From positions 3,534,001 through 3,598,000 of the forward strand of contig CM082594.2 in the NCBI GenBank assembly GCA_040954595.2: a DNA stretch of 64,000 nt. The letters run 5' to 3'. The notes beneath the pieces are model-generated. The model was given only the letters and a program-made list of their open reading frames with translations, was not told where the DNA came from and did no database searches. Positions 13,401 to 28,400 of this stretch are shown piece after piece (within the stretch, counting starts at the first letter, position 1; every line of letters starts with the position of its first letter). A program made the position numbers and the translations under genes. This DNA comes from Balanoglossus misakiensis (Eukaryota; Hemichordata).

Positions 13401-16400
13401 ACATATGGAGGAAGATAACAATAAAGCCAAATCAATTTCCCTTATATTAAATTGCACAACCGAATTATTATGATGCAGATTTGGAATATCCCGAGTGCAT
13501 TGGGGAGATAAGATTTTATTCATATATTGTAAAATTTAAGGCTGAATTTAGATTTTTTTTAAAATTGTTTGAGGGGTTGAAGGAAAATAATTTTTTAACC
13601 CTTATATATTTTTCATTGTGTGTTTATACCATTCAGCTCTGCCATGTCCTGTCTTACTCACTCCAACATCTGGATATGTGGACTGTACAAATGGATTCCT
13701 TTACAATAGCACATGTATATTCAGCTGTGATGAAGGATTTGAAGGAAGTGGTACTGTAGTTAGAACTTGTCAATCAAACCAAGAATGGGATGCATCAGAC
13801 AACTTTACATGTTTAGGTGAGTAATCATTCTTAAATGGAAAGATGCGTTAACGTACATCGCTTGACAGATTTACTGTGAAAATAACACTTAATATTGGAG
13901 GATATAATAATTTATTTGATTTAAAGGGTCAACAGATAACAATCGAATGTTTATCCCTTATGTACTTTCCCTGTGTTTTGATCCCATTCAGCTCTGCCAT
14001 GTCCTGTATTACTTACTCCAACATCCGGACATGTGGACTGTACACATGGATTCCTTTACAATAGCACATGTATATTCAGCTGTGATGAAGGATTTGAAGG
14101 AAGTGGTACTGTAGTTAGAACTTGTCAATCAAACCAAGAATGGGATGCATCGGACAACTTCACATGTTCAGGTGAGTAATTATTATCAAATGGAAGGATA
14201 TGGTTACATACATCGCTTGATAGATTCACTGTGAAAATAACAGTTTGTGTCTAGAACAGATTGGAGGATATAGGGATTTATTTCAAATGTTTAACCCTTA
14301 TATGCTTTTCCCCATGCATTTATACCATTCAGCCCTCCCATGTCCTGTCTTACTCACTCCAACATCTGGATATGTGGACTGTACAAATGGATTCCTTTAC
14401 AATAGCACATGTTCATTCAGCTGTGATGAAGGATTTGAAGGAAGTGGAACTATAGTTAGAACTTGTCAATCAAACCAAGAATGGGATGCATCGGACAACT
14501 TCACATGTTTAGGTGAGTAATTATTATCAAATGGAAGGATATGGTAACATACATCGCTTGATAAATTCACTGTGAAAATAACAGTTTGTGTCTAGAACAG
14601 ATTGGAGGATATAGGGATTTATTTCAAATGTTTAACCCTTATATGCTTTTCCCTATGTATTTATACCATTCAGCCCTCCCATGTCCTGTCTTACTCACTC
14701 CAACATCTGGATATGTGGACTGTACAAATGGATTCCTTTACAATAGCACATGTATATTCAGCTGTGATGAAGGATTTGAAGGAAGTGGTACTGTAGTCAG
14801 AACTTGTCAATCAAACCAAGAATGGGATGAATCAGACAACTTTACATGTTCAGGTGAGTAATCATTCTTAAATGGAAAGATAAGTTCACGTACATCGCTT
14901 GATAGATTTACTGTGAAAATAACACTTAATATTGGAGGATATAATAAATTTATTTGATTTAAAGGATTCACAGATACAATTTTTTAACCTTTATATGTTG
15001 TTACTTGTCTATTTATACCATTCAGCTCTGCCATGTCCTGTCTTACTTACTCCAACATCTGGATATGTGGACTGTACAAACGGATTCCTTTACAATAGCA
15101 CATGTATATTCAGCTGTGATGAAGGATTTGAAGGAAGTGGTACTGTAGTTAGAACTTGTCAATCAAACCAAGAATGGGATGCATCAGACAACTTTACATG
15201 TTTAGGTGAGTAATCATTCTTAAATGGAAAGATGCGTTAACGTACATCGCTTGACAGATTTACTGTGAAAATAACACTTAATATTGGAGGATATAATAAT
15301 TTATTTGATTTAAAGGGTCAACAGATAACAATCGAATGTTTATCCCTTATGTACTTTCCCTGTGTTTTGATCCCATTCAGCTCTGCCATGTCCTGTATTA
15401 CTTACTCCAACATCCGGACATGTGGACTGTACAAATGGATTCCTTTACAATAGCACATGTTCATTCAGCTGTGATGAAGGATTTGAAGGAAGTGGTACTA
15501 TAGTTAGAACTTGTCAATCAAACCAAGAATGGGATGCATCGGACAACTTCACATGTTTAGGTGAGTAATTATTATCAAATGGAAGGATATGGTAACATAC
15601 ATCGCTTGATAAATTCACTGTGAAAATAACAGTTTGTGTCTAGAACAGATTGGAGGATATAGGGATTTATTTCAAATGTTTAACCCTTATATGCTTTTCC
15701 CCATGCATTTATACCATTCAGCCCTCCCATGTCCTGTCTTACTCACTCCAACATCTGGATATGTGGACTGTACAAATGGATTCCTTTACAATAGCACATG
15801 TTCATTCAGCTGTGTTGAAGGATTTGAAGGAAGTGGTACTGTAGTCAGATCTTGTCAATCAAACCAAGAATGGGATGAATCAGACAACTTTACATGTTCA
15901 GGTGAGTAATCATTCTTAAATGGAAAGATAAGTTCACGTACATCGCTTGATAGATTTACTGTGAAAATAACACTTAATATTGGAGGATATAATAAATTTA
16001 TTTTATTTTTAATTATTCACAGATACAATTTTTTAACCTTTATATGTTGTTACTTGTCTATTTATACCATTCAGCTCTGCCATGTCCTGTCTTACTTACT
16101 CCAACATCTGGATATGTGGACTGTACAAACGGATTCCTTTACAATAGCACATGTATATTCAGCTGTGATGAAGGATTTGAAGGAAGTGGTACTATAGTTA
16201 GAACTTGTCAATCAAACCAAGAATGGGATGCGTCAGACAACTTCACATGTTCAGGTGAGTCATCATTCTTAAATGGAAAGATGCGTTAACTTACATCGCT
16301 TGTTAGATTCACTGTGAAAATAACACTTTGTGTCCAGAATAGATTGGAGGATATAATTATTTATTTGATTTGAAGGATTGACAGATACAATTTTTTAACC

Positions 16401-19400
16401 CTTATATGTTTTTAATTGTGTATTTATACTATTCAGCTCTGCCATGTCCTGTCTTACTTACTCCAACATCTGGATATGTGGAATGTACAAATGGATTCCT
16501 TTACAATAGCACATGTTCATTCAGCTGTGATGAAGGATTTGAAGGAAGTGGTACTGTAGTTAGAACTTGTCAATCAAACCAAGAATGGGATGCATCGGAC
16601 AACTTCACATGTTCAGGTGAGTAATTATTATCAAATGGAAGGATATGGTTACATACATCGCTTGATAGATTCACTGTGAAAATAACAGTTTGTGTCTAGA
16701 ACAGATTGGAGGATATAATTATTTATTTGATTTGAAGGATTGACAGATACAATTTTTTAACCCTTATATGTTTTTAATTGTGTATTTATACTATTCAGCT
16801 CTGCCATGTCCTGTCTTACTTACTCCAACATCTGGATATGTGGACTGTACAAATGGATTCCTTTACAATAGCACATGTTCATTCAGCTGTGATGAAGGAT
16901 TTGAAGGAAGTGGTACTATAGTTAGAACTTGTCAATCAAACCAAGAATGGGATGCATCAGACAACTTCACATGTTTAGGTGAGTAATTATTATCAAATGG
17001 AAGGATATGGTAACATACATCGCTTGATAAATTCACTGTGAAAATAACAGTTTGTGTCTAGAACAGATTGGAGGATATAGGGATTTATTTCAAATGTTTA
17101 ACCCTTATATGCTTTTCCCTATGTATTTATACCATTCAGCCCTCCCATGTCCTGTCTTACTCACTCCAACATCTGGATATGTGGACTGTACAAATGGATT
17201 CCTTTACAATAGCACATGTATATTCAGCTGTGATGAAGGATTTGAAGGAAGTGGTACTGTAGTCAGAACTTGTCAATCAAACCAAGAATGGGATGAATCA
17301 GACAACTTTACATGTTCAGGTGAGTAATCATTCTTAAATGGAAAGATAAGTTCACGTACATCGCTTGATAGATTTACTGTGAAAATAACACTTAATATTG
17401 GAGGATATAATAAATTTATTTGATTTAAAGGATTCACAGATACAATTTTTTAACCTTTATATGTTGTTACTTGTCTATTTATACCATTCAGCTCTGCCAT
17501 GTCCTGTCTTACTTACTCCAACATCTGGATATGTGGACTGTACAAACGGATTCCTTTACAATAGCACATGTATATTCAGCTGTGATGAAGGATTTGAAGG
17601 AAGTGGTACTGTAGTTAGAACATGTCAATCAAACCAAGAATGGGATGCGTCAGACGACTTCACATGTTCAGGTGAGTAATTATTATCGAATGGAAAGATA
17701 TGATAACGTACATCGCTTGACAGAATCACTATGAAAATAACAATTTGTGTCAGGAATAGATTGGAGGATATATGGATGCATTTGATTTACTTGATTGATT
17801 TATTTTAATCAGACAATAGCGCAGCACATCGCAGTCCGCTACGCGTCGGGCGATACCAGGCACTTATGTCCTAGTGCATACTTTACGATATTATCGTAAT
17901 AACCTCATTTTATTATGCATCTTACATATCCATTACTTCTTGTGTTGCATGTTACTTGGCTTTCAAAACGCCCAAAATGCCGATACAATCGATGGAAAAC
18001 CGCTCAGCTGAAGCAATGAGCAGCCATCTTTCATTTTTGTTTACATGCGTTGGATTGGGGGTGATTTGAAACCGTCCGCGCCTTGAAACTTAAAACGTAT
18101 TAAACACGCGTTCCATACGTACCGTTTTTAGAGCACGCAAAATTCTATTGTTCTCGGTGCCAGATGTATAATAACAACTTGTATCTTGCTTTTATGTTTC
18201 TATTTCAATTTATTATTTTGCAGACGCTGAACCACCTGTGTTTCTAGAATGTCCTGATAACATCACCATATATATCGACTTGGGACAAACTGAGGCCAAC
18301 GTTACTTGGACTGAACCAAATGTAACTGATAACAACGGAAAAACACCTTTGATTAACCGGACACACTCACCTGGGTCAAATTTTTCCATTGGAATTACCT
18401 CTGTGACATATACTGTTATATTTGAAGGAGGCATCGTGGTTGAATGCAGATTTTACATTATTGTCATAGGTAGGATTTATAACGAGCTACTCTTCTTAAT
18501 TCGTCAACGTGTGTAACGTGCCATGCTGAAAAATTGATAGTGACATTATTTATATTTGACATCTCATCATTGTGGTTTAATTGATTCATAACGTTTCACC
18601 TGTGTGATTGGAATACAGTCCAAAACTATTATGATTATCCATTTAGTCAAGATTAAAAAACAACGGCTGCTTCAATAACTGAAGGCAAAACAACTGTTAA
18701 AACAACAGCTGCTGACACAACTTCTTAAGTTACAACTACATACCACTGAATCTAGCTTTTATGTTTCTATTTCAAATTGTTATTCTACATATTATTAACC
18801 ACATGTTTTTCTAGACTGTCCTGGTAACAGCATCCTATTTATCAACCCGGGACTAACTGTGGTCATCGTTACGTGGACGGAATCAGCTTTAAAAGGTGGC
18901 GATGGACTATTACTTTCATGGACACACTCTCCTGGATCACAGTTTCCACTTGGAATTACCTACGTGACATATACTTTTATATTTGAAGTAGGCATCGTGG
19001 TTGAATGCAGATTTTACATTATTGTCATAGGTAGGTTTACAACGAGCTACTCTTCTTAATTCATCAACGTGTGTAACCCCCCAAGCTTATAATTTGATAG
19101 TGACATTGTTTATAATTGACATCTCATTATTGTGGTTTAATTGATACATATCATATCACCAGTGTGACTTGAATAAAGTCCAAAACTATTATGATTATCC
19201 ATTTTGTCAAGATTGAAAAAACAAACGGCTGCTTCAATAACTGAGGGCGTAACAACTGTTGTAGCAACAGTACCTTACACGACATCTGACGTTACAACTA
19301 CCACTTAATCTTGCTTTTATGTTTTATTTTAATCATTATTTTGCATTCACTGAACCATCTGTGTTTCTAGACTGTCCAGCTGACATCATCATAATTATCA

Positions 19401-22400
19401 AATCGGGACTAACTGTTGTTATCGTCACGTGGACGGAACCAGTTGTTAAAGATGAGAACGGAACCTCAGCTATAGCTAGCCAGTCACACTCACCAGGGTC
19501 ACAATTTCCAATTGGAATTACCACCGTGACATATACTTTCAAATTTGAAGCAGGCATCATGCCTGAATGCAGATTTTCCATTATTGTCATAGGTAGGATT
19601 TATTTAAGCTACTCTTCTTAATTTGTCCACCTGTGTAACTTCCCAAGCTGATAATTTGATAGAAACATTGTTTTTGTTTGACATCTCATTATTGTGGTTT
19701 AATTGATACATTGCATATCACCTGTGTGACTTGAATAAAGTCCAAAACTATTATGATTATCCATTTAGTCAAGATTGAAATAACAATAGCAACTTCTATA
19801 ACTGAAGGTTTCACAACTGTTGAAACAACAGCAGCTGACATAATATCTAAAGTTACAACTACCACTTAATCTCGCTTTAATGTTTCTATTTCTAATTTTT
19901 ATTCCACATACACTGAACCACCTGTGTTTCCAGACTGTCCTGATAATATCACCATATATATTGACCCGGGACAAACTGAGGCCAACGTTACGTGGGCGGA
20001 ACCAAATGTAACAGCTTTGGTTAACCAGACACACTCATCTGGGTCACAGTTTCCAATTGGAATTACCAACGTGAAATATACATTCATATTTGAAGCAGGC
20101 ATCGTGGCTGAATGCAGATTTTACATTACTGTCATAGGTAAGATTTATTACGAGCTACTCATTATGCGAGACAAAACTCCGGTACATGTATTTTCAGACA
20201 ATTTCATACACACGTACTTTAAGAACACCCAATACCTTGCAGAGACAAACAATGACAAGATGTTATAACTAAATCATACAAAACGATGTAAACGGACCGA
20301 CACACGTTTAAATCCATTTCATTTGTCATTAAATCATTCAAAAAGACATGACTCTCCTCTGAGCCCTACAAAATTTAATAACTCCCACATTTTTATATGT
20401 ATCACCCTCTTATTGTAAAACATTTCATTAAAAGAGTAATATTCTTCATACAGTTCTTTAGAACAACCTTTCTGAAAACTCAAAATGAGTCAACATTCCT
20501 GCCTTCTGAAATTGGTGTGTGGTAGGTCTGGGTTTGAATCCGATGTAAAATAACATGATTTGTAAACATTACTAACTCAACCTCCAACAACTGTCCTGAC
20601 AAGAGCAGGTGCTTCGACACCACAGGCTCTAACCACTGAACTCAAACCACTGCAAAAACAACTCAGCAACCTTCTTCTCTTGTCTCATCTGCCTACCACA
20701 GCGAATTCAACTACTGAATCAACAACTCAATCTCCAACAACTGTCTTGACAACAGAAAGGGCGACGACACAACCTCTTCCAACAACTGTGCTGACAACAG
20801 AAGGGGCGACAACACAACTTCTTCCAACAACTGTGCTGACAACAGAAGGGTATACAACACAACCTCCTCCAACAACTGTGCTGACAACAGAAGGGGCAAC
20901 AACACCACAGCCTCCAACAACTGTGCTGACAACAGAAAGGGCGACAACACAACCTCTTCCAACAACTGTTCTGACAACAGTAGGCGAACCACCTGTGTTT
21001 CTAGAATGTCCTGATAACATCACCATATACATCGACCCGGGACAAACTGAGGCCAACGTTACGTGGATGGAACCAACTGTAAATGATACCAGCGGACAAA
21101 CACCTTTGGTTAACCAGACACACTCACCTGGGTCAAACTTTTCCATTGGAATTACCTCTGTGACATATACTTTTATATTTGAAGATGGCATCGTGGTTGA
21201 ATGCAGATTTTACATTATTGTCATAGGTAGGATTTATAACGAGCTACTCTTCTTAATTCGTCAACGTGTGTAGCCTCCCAAGCTGATAATTTGATAGTGA
21301 CATTGTTTATATTTGACATCTCATCATTGTGGTTTAATTGATTCATAACGTTTCACCTGTGTGATTGGAATAAAGTCCAAAACTATTATGATTATCCATT
21401 TAGTCAATATTAAAAAACAACGGCTGCTTCAATAACTGAAGGCGAAACAACTGTTGAAACAACAGCTGCTGACACAACTTCTTAAGTTACAACTACATAC
21501 CACTGAATCTCGCTGTTATGTTTCTATTTCAAATTGTTATTCTACATATTATTAACCACATGTTTTTCTAGACTGTCCTGGTGACAGCGTCATATTTATC
21601 AACCCGGGACTAACTGTGGTCATCGTTCCGTGGACGGAATCAGCTTTAAAAGGTGGCGACGGACTATTACTTTCATGGACACACTCTCCTGGATCACAGT
21701 TTCCACTTGGAATTACCTACGTGACATATACTTTTATATTTGAAGTAGGCATCGTGGTTGAATGCAGATTTTACATTATTGTCATAGGTAGGTTTATAAC
21801 GAGCTACTCTTCTTAATTCGTCAACGTCTGTAACCCCCCAAGCTTATAATTAGACAGTGACATTGTTTATGATTGACATCTCATTATTGTGGTTTAATTG
21901 ATACATATCATATCACCAGTGTGACTTGAATAAAGTCCAAAACTATTATGATTATTCATTTTGTCAAGATTGAAAAAACAAACGGCTGCTTCAATAACTG
22001 AGGGCGTAACAACTGTTGTAGCAACAGTACCTTACACGACATCTGACGTTACAACTACCACTTAATCTTGCTTTTATGTTTTATTTTAATTATTATTTTG
22101 CATTCACTTAACCATCTGTGTTTCTAGACTGTCCAGCTGACATCATCATAATTATCAACCCGGGACTAACTGTGGTCATCGTTACGTGGACGGAATCAGC
22201 TTTAAAAGGTGGCGACGGACTATTACTTTCATGGACACACTCACCTGGATCACAGTTTCCACTTGGAATTACCTACGTGACATATACTTTTATATTTGAA
22301 GTAGGCATCGTGGTTGAATGCAGATTTTACATTATTGTCATAGGTAGGTTTACAACGAGCTACTCTTCTTAATTCATCAACGTGTGTAACCCCCCAAGCT

Positions 22401-25400
22401 TATAATTTGATAGTGACATTGTTTATAATTGACATCTCATTATTGTGGTTTAATTGATACATATCATATCACCTGTGTGACTTGAATTAAGTCCAAAACT
22501 ATTATGATTATCCATTTTGTCAAGATTGAAAAAACAAACGGCTGCTTCAATAACTGAGGGCGTAACAACTGTTGTAGCAACAGTACCTTACACGACATCA
22601 GACGTTACAACTAACACTTAATCTTGCTTTTATGTTTTATTTTAATCATTATTTTGCATTCACTGAACCATCTGTGTTTCTAGACTGTCCAGCTGACATC
22701 ATCATAATTATCAAATCGGGACTAACTGTTGTTATCGTCACGTGGACGGAACCAGTTGTTAAAGATGAGAACGGAACCTCAGCTATAGCTAGCCAGTCAC
22801 ACTCACCAGGGTCACAATTTCCAATTGGAATTACCACCGTGACATATACTTTCAAATTTGAAGCAGGCATCATGCCTGAATGCAGATTTTCCATTATTGT
22901 CATAGGTAGGATTTATTTAAGCTACTCTTCTTAATTTGTCCACCTGTGTAACTTCCCAAGCTGATAATTTGATAGAAACATTGTTTTTGTTTGACATCTC
23001 ATTATTGTGGTTTAATTGATACATTGCATATCACCTGTGTGACTTGAATAAAGTCCAAAACTATTATGATTATCCATTTAGTCAAGATTGAAATAACAAT
23101 AGCAACTTCTATAACTGAAGGTTTCACAACTGTTGAAACAACAGCAGCTGACATAATATCTAAAGTTACAACTACCACTTAATCTCGCTTTAATGTTTCT
23201 ATTTCTAATTTTTATTCCACATACACTGAACCACCTGTGTTTCCAGACTGTCCTGATAATATCACCATATATATTGACCCGGGACAAACTGAGGCCAACG
23301 TTACGTGGGCGGAACCAAATGTAACAGCTTTGGTTAACCAGACACACTCATCTGGGTCACAGTTTCCAATTGGAATTACCAACGTGACATATACATTCAT
23401 ATTTGAAGCAGGCATCGTGGCTGAATGCAGATTTTACATTACTGTCATAGGTAAGATTTATTACGAGCTACTCATTATGCGAGACAAAACTCCGGTACAT
23501 GTATTTTCAGACAATTTCATATACACGTACTTTAAGAACACCAAATACCTTGCAGAGACAAACAATGACAAGATGTTATAACTAAATCATACAAAACGAT
23601 GTAAACGGACCGACACACGTTTAAATCCATTTCATTTGTCATTAAATCATTCAAAAAGACATGACTCTCCTCTGAGCCCTACAAAATTTAATAACTCCCA
23701 CATTTTTATATGTATCACCCTCTTATTGTTAAACATTTCATTAAAAGAGTAATATTCTTCATACAGTTCTTTAGAACAACCTTTCTGAAAACTCAAAATG
23801 AGTCAACATTCCTGCCTTCTGAAATTGGTGTGTGGTAGGTCTGGGTTTGAATCCGATGTAAAATAACATGATTTGTAAACATTACTAACTCAACCTCCAA
23901 CAACTGTCCTGACAAGAGCAGGTGCTTCGACACCACAGGCTCTAACCACTGAACTCAAACCACTGTAAAAACAACTCAGCAACCTTCTTCTCTTGTCTCA
24001 TCTGCCTACCACAGCGAATTCAACTACTGAATCAACAACTCAATCTCCAACAACTGTCTTGACAACAGAAAGGGCGACGACACAACCTCTTCCAACAACT
24101 GTGCTGACAACAGAGGGGGCGACAACACAACCTCCTTCAACAACTGTGCTGACAACAGAAGGGGCAACAACACAACTTCTTCCAACAACTGTGCTGACAA
24201 CAGAAGGGTATACAACACAACCTCCTCCAACAACTGTGATGACAACAGAAGGGGCAACAACACCACAGCCTCCAACAACTGTGCTGACAACAGAAAGGGC
24301 GACAACACAACCTCTTCCAACAACTGTTCTGACAACAGTAGGCGAACCACCTGTGTTTCTAGAATGTCCTGATAACATCACCATATACATCGACCCGGGA
24401 CAAACTGAGGCCAACGTTACGTGGATGGAACCAACTGTAAATGATACCAGCGGACAAACACCTTTGGTTAACCAGACACACTCACCTGGGTCAAACTTTT
24501 CCATTGGAATTACCTCTGTGACATATACTTTTATATTTGAAGATGGCATCGTGGTTGAATGCAGATTTTACATTATTGTCATAGGTAGGATTTATAACGA
24601 GCTACTCTTCTTAATTCGTCAACGTGTGTAACCTCCCAAGCTGATAATTTGATAGTGACATTGTTTATATTTGACATCTCATCATTGTGGTTTAATTGAT
24701 TCATAACGTTTCACCTGTGTGATTGGAATAAAGTCCAAAACTATTATGATTATCCATTTAGTCAAGATTAAAAAACAACGGCTGCTTCAATAACTGAAGG
24801 CGTAACAACTGTTGAAACAACAGCTGCTGACACAACTTCTTAAGTTACAACTACATACCACTGAATCTCGCTGTTATGTTTCTATTTCAAATTGTTATTC
24901 TACATATTATTAACCACATGTTTTTCTAGACTGTCCTGGTGACAGCGTCATATTTATCAACCCGGGACTAACTGTGGTCATCGTTACGTGGACGGAATCA
25001 GCTTTAAAAGGTGGCGACGGACTATTACTTTCATGGACACACTCTCCTGGATCACAGTTTCCACTTGGAATTACCTACGTGACATATACTTTTATATTTG
25101 AAGTAGGCATCGTGGTTGAATGCAGATTTTACATTGTTGTCATAGGTAGGTTTACAACGAGCTACTCTTCTTAATTCATCAACCTGTGTAACCCCCAAGC
25201 TTATAATTTGATAGTGACATTGTTTATAATTGACATCTCATTATTGTGGTTTAATTGATACATAACATATCACCTGTGTGACTTGAATTAAGTCCAAAAC
25301 TATTATGATTATCCATTTTGTCAAGATTGAAAAAACAAACGGCTGCTTCAATAACTGAGGGCGTAAAGCAACAGTACCTTACACGACATCTGACGTTACA

Positions 25401-28400
25401 ACTACCACTTAATCTTGCTTTTATGTTTTATTTTAATCATTATTTTGCATTCACTGAACCATCTGTGTTTCTAGACTGTCCAGCTGACATCATCATAATT
25501 ATCAAATCGGGACTAACTGTTGTTATCGTCACGTGGATGGAACCAGTTGTTAAAGATGAGAACGGAACCTCAGCTATAGCTAGCCAGTCACACTCACCAG
25601 GGTCACAATTTCCAATTGGAATTACCACCGTGACATATACTTTCAAATTTGAAGCAGGCATCATGCCTGAATGCAGATTTTCCATTATTGTCATAGGTAG
25701 GATTTATTTAAGCTACTCTTCTTAATTTGTTCACCTGTGTAACTTCCCAAGCTGATAATTTGATAGAAACATTGTTTTTGTTTGACATCTCATTATTGTG
25801 TTTTCATTGATTCATAACATTTCACCTGTGTGATTTGAATAAAGTCCAAACTGTTATGATTATCCATTTAGTCAAGATTGAAATAACAATAGCAACTTCT
25901 ATAACTGAAGGTTTCACAACTGTTGAAACAACAGCAGCTGACATAATATCTAAAGTTACAACTACCACTTAATCTCGCTTTAATGTTTCTATTTCTAATT
26001 TTTATTCCACATACACTGAACCACCTGTGTTTCCAGACTGTCCTGATAATATCACCATATATATTGACCCGGGACAAACTGAGGCCAACGTTACGTGGGC
26101 GGAACCAAATGTAACAGCTTTGGTTAACCAGACACACTCATCTGGGTCACAGTTTCCAATTGGAATTACCAACGTGACATATACATTCATATTTGAAGCA
26201 GGCATCGTGGCTGAATGCAGATTTTACATAACTGTCATAGGTAAGATTTATTACGAGCTACTCATTATGCGAGACAAAACTCCGGTACATGTATTTTCAG
26301 ACAATTTCATACACACGTACTTTTAGAACACCCAATACCTTGCAGAGACAAACAATGACAAGATGTTATAACTAAATCATACAAAACGATGTAAACGGAC
26401 CGTCACACGTTTAAATCCATTTCATTTGTCATTAAATCATTCAAAATGACATGACTCTCCTCTGAGCCCTACACAATTTAATAACTCCCACATTTTTATA
26501 TGTATCACCCTCTTATTGTAGAACATTTCATTAAAAGAGTAATATTCTTCATACAGTTCTTTACAACAACCTTTCTGAAAACTCAAAATGAGTCAACATT
26601 CCTGCCTTCTGAAATTGGTGTGTGGTAGGTCTGGGTTTGAATCCAATGTAAAATAACATGATTTGTAAACATTACTAACTCAACCTCCAACAACTGTCCT
26701 GACAAGAGCAGGTGCTTCGACACCACAGGCTCTAACCACTGAACTCAAACCACTGCAAAGACAACAAAGCAACCTTCTTCTCTTGTCTCATCTGCCTACC
26801 ACAGCGAATTCAACTACTGAATCAACAACTCAATCTCCATCAAGTGTGCTGACAACAGAAGGGGCAACAACGGACCCTCTTGCAACAACTGTTCTGACAA
26901 CACGAAGGGTTACGACAACACAGCCTCCAACAACTGTTCTGACAACAGAAGGTGATATGACAACACAGCCTCCAACAACTGTTCTGACAAGAGAAGGTGA
27001 TATGACACCACAGCCTCCAACAACTGTTCTGACAACAGGAGGGGTTACGACGACTCAGCCTCCAACATCTGTTCTGACAACAGAAGGTGATATGTTACCA
27101 CAGCTTCCAACAACTTTACTGACAAATGAAGGCAAAATGAACTGTACAAATGATTTCTACTACAACATTGTGGGCACATTCAGCTGTGAAACAGGCATTG
27201 ATGAATATTGTCTATTTATACGATATAGTTCTGACATGTCCTGTCTTACTTACTCCAAATCTAAAAATCTAAAATGTACAAACGGATTCCTCAAATGAAA
27301 AGCTCTAACTTACTTCTTGCATCTTGCTTATAATGTTTCTATTTCAAATTATTATTCTGTAGACACTGAACCACCTGTGTTTCTAGACTGTCCAGCTGAC
27401 ATCATCATATATATCGACCCGGGACAAACTGAGGCCAACGTTACTTGGACGGAACCAAATGTAACTGATAACAACGGACAAACAGCTTTGTTTAACCAGA
27501 CACACTCACCTGGGTCACAGTTTCCAATTGGAATTACCAACGTGACATATACTTTTATATTTGAAGCAGGCATCATGGCTGAATGCAGATTTTACATTGC
27601 TGTCATAGGTAGGATTTATTTCTAGCTACTCTTTCTTAATTTGTCCACCTATGTAACTTCCCATACTTATAAATTGATATTGACATTGCTTATATTTTGC
27701 ATCTTATTATTGTGGTTTGATTGATTCACAATATTTCACCTGTGTGCTTTGCAAAAAGTCTAAAATTATTATGATTATCCATTTCTTGAAATAACAAAGA
27801 CTGCTTCAATAACTAAAGGTGTAACAACTGTTGAAACAACAGCAGCTGACACAACATCTGAAGTTGCAACTACCACTTAATCTCACTTTCTTGTTTCCAT
27901 TTCAAATTATTTTTCTGCATACACTGAACCACGCGTGTTTCTAGACTGTCCAGGTAACATCTTCGTATATATCGACTCGGGTCAAACTCAGGTCTCCGTT
28001 ACGTGGACGGAACCATTTGTACCTGATGACAGCGGACTATCACCTTCAGTTACCCGGACACACTCTCCTGGGTCACTGTTTCCCATTGGAATTACCTGCG
28101 TGAGATATACTTTCACATTTGAAGCAGGCATTGTGGTTGAATGCATATTTTACATTATTGTCATAGGTAGGATTTATTACAATCTTCTGTTCTTTATTTG
28201 TCAAATTTTGTAACCTCCCATGATGATAATATAATACTGACATTGTTTATATGAGACATTAATGTTATGGTTTGATTGATTAACAATATTTCACCTGTGT
28301 GATTTGAATAAAGTCTACACCTATTATGATTATCCATTTAATCGAGATACAAATAACAAAGGCTGCTTTAATAACTAAAGGTGTAAGAACTGTTGAAACA

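Noticed and set aside
13637-17671. Regular repeat-spacer pattern resembling a CRISPR array
   Set aside because: Units are 180-nt coding exons with splice sites in a eukaryotic gene; the spacers are introns.
20521-20560. tRNA B-box-like GGGTTTGAATCC (also near 2905, 23845, 26640)
   Set aside because: No A-box or cloverleaf found; it is part of a conserved duplicated intron.
24040-24549. Minus-strand open frames over Thr-rich/HYR exons (also 20727-21191, 2250-2753)
   Set aside because: Antisense shadows of plus-strand repeats with clear exon boundaries.
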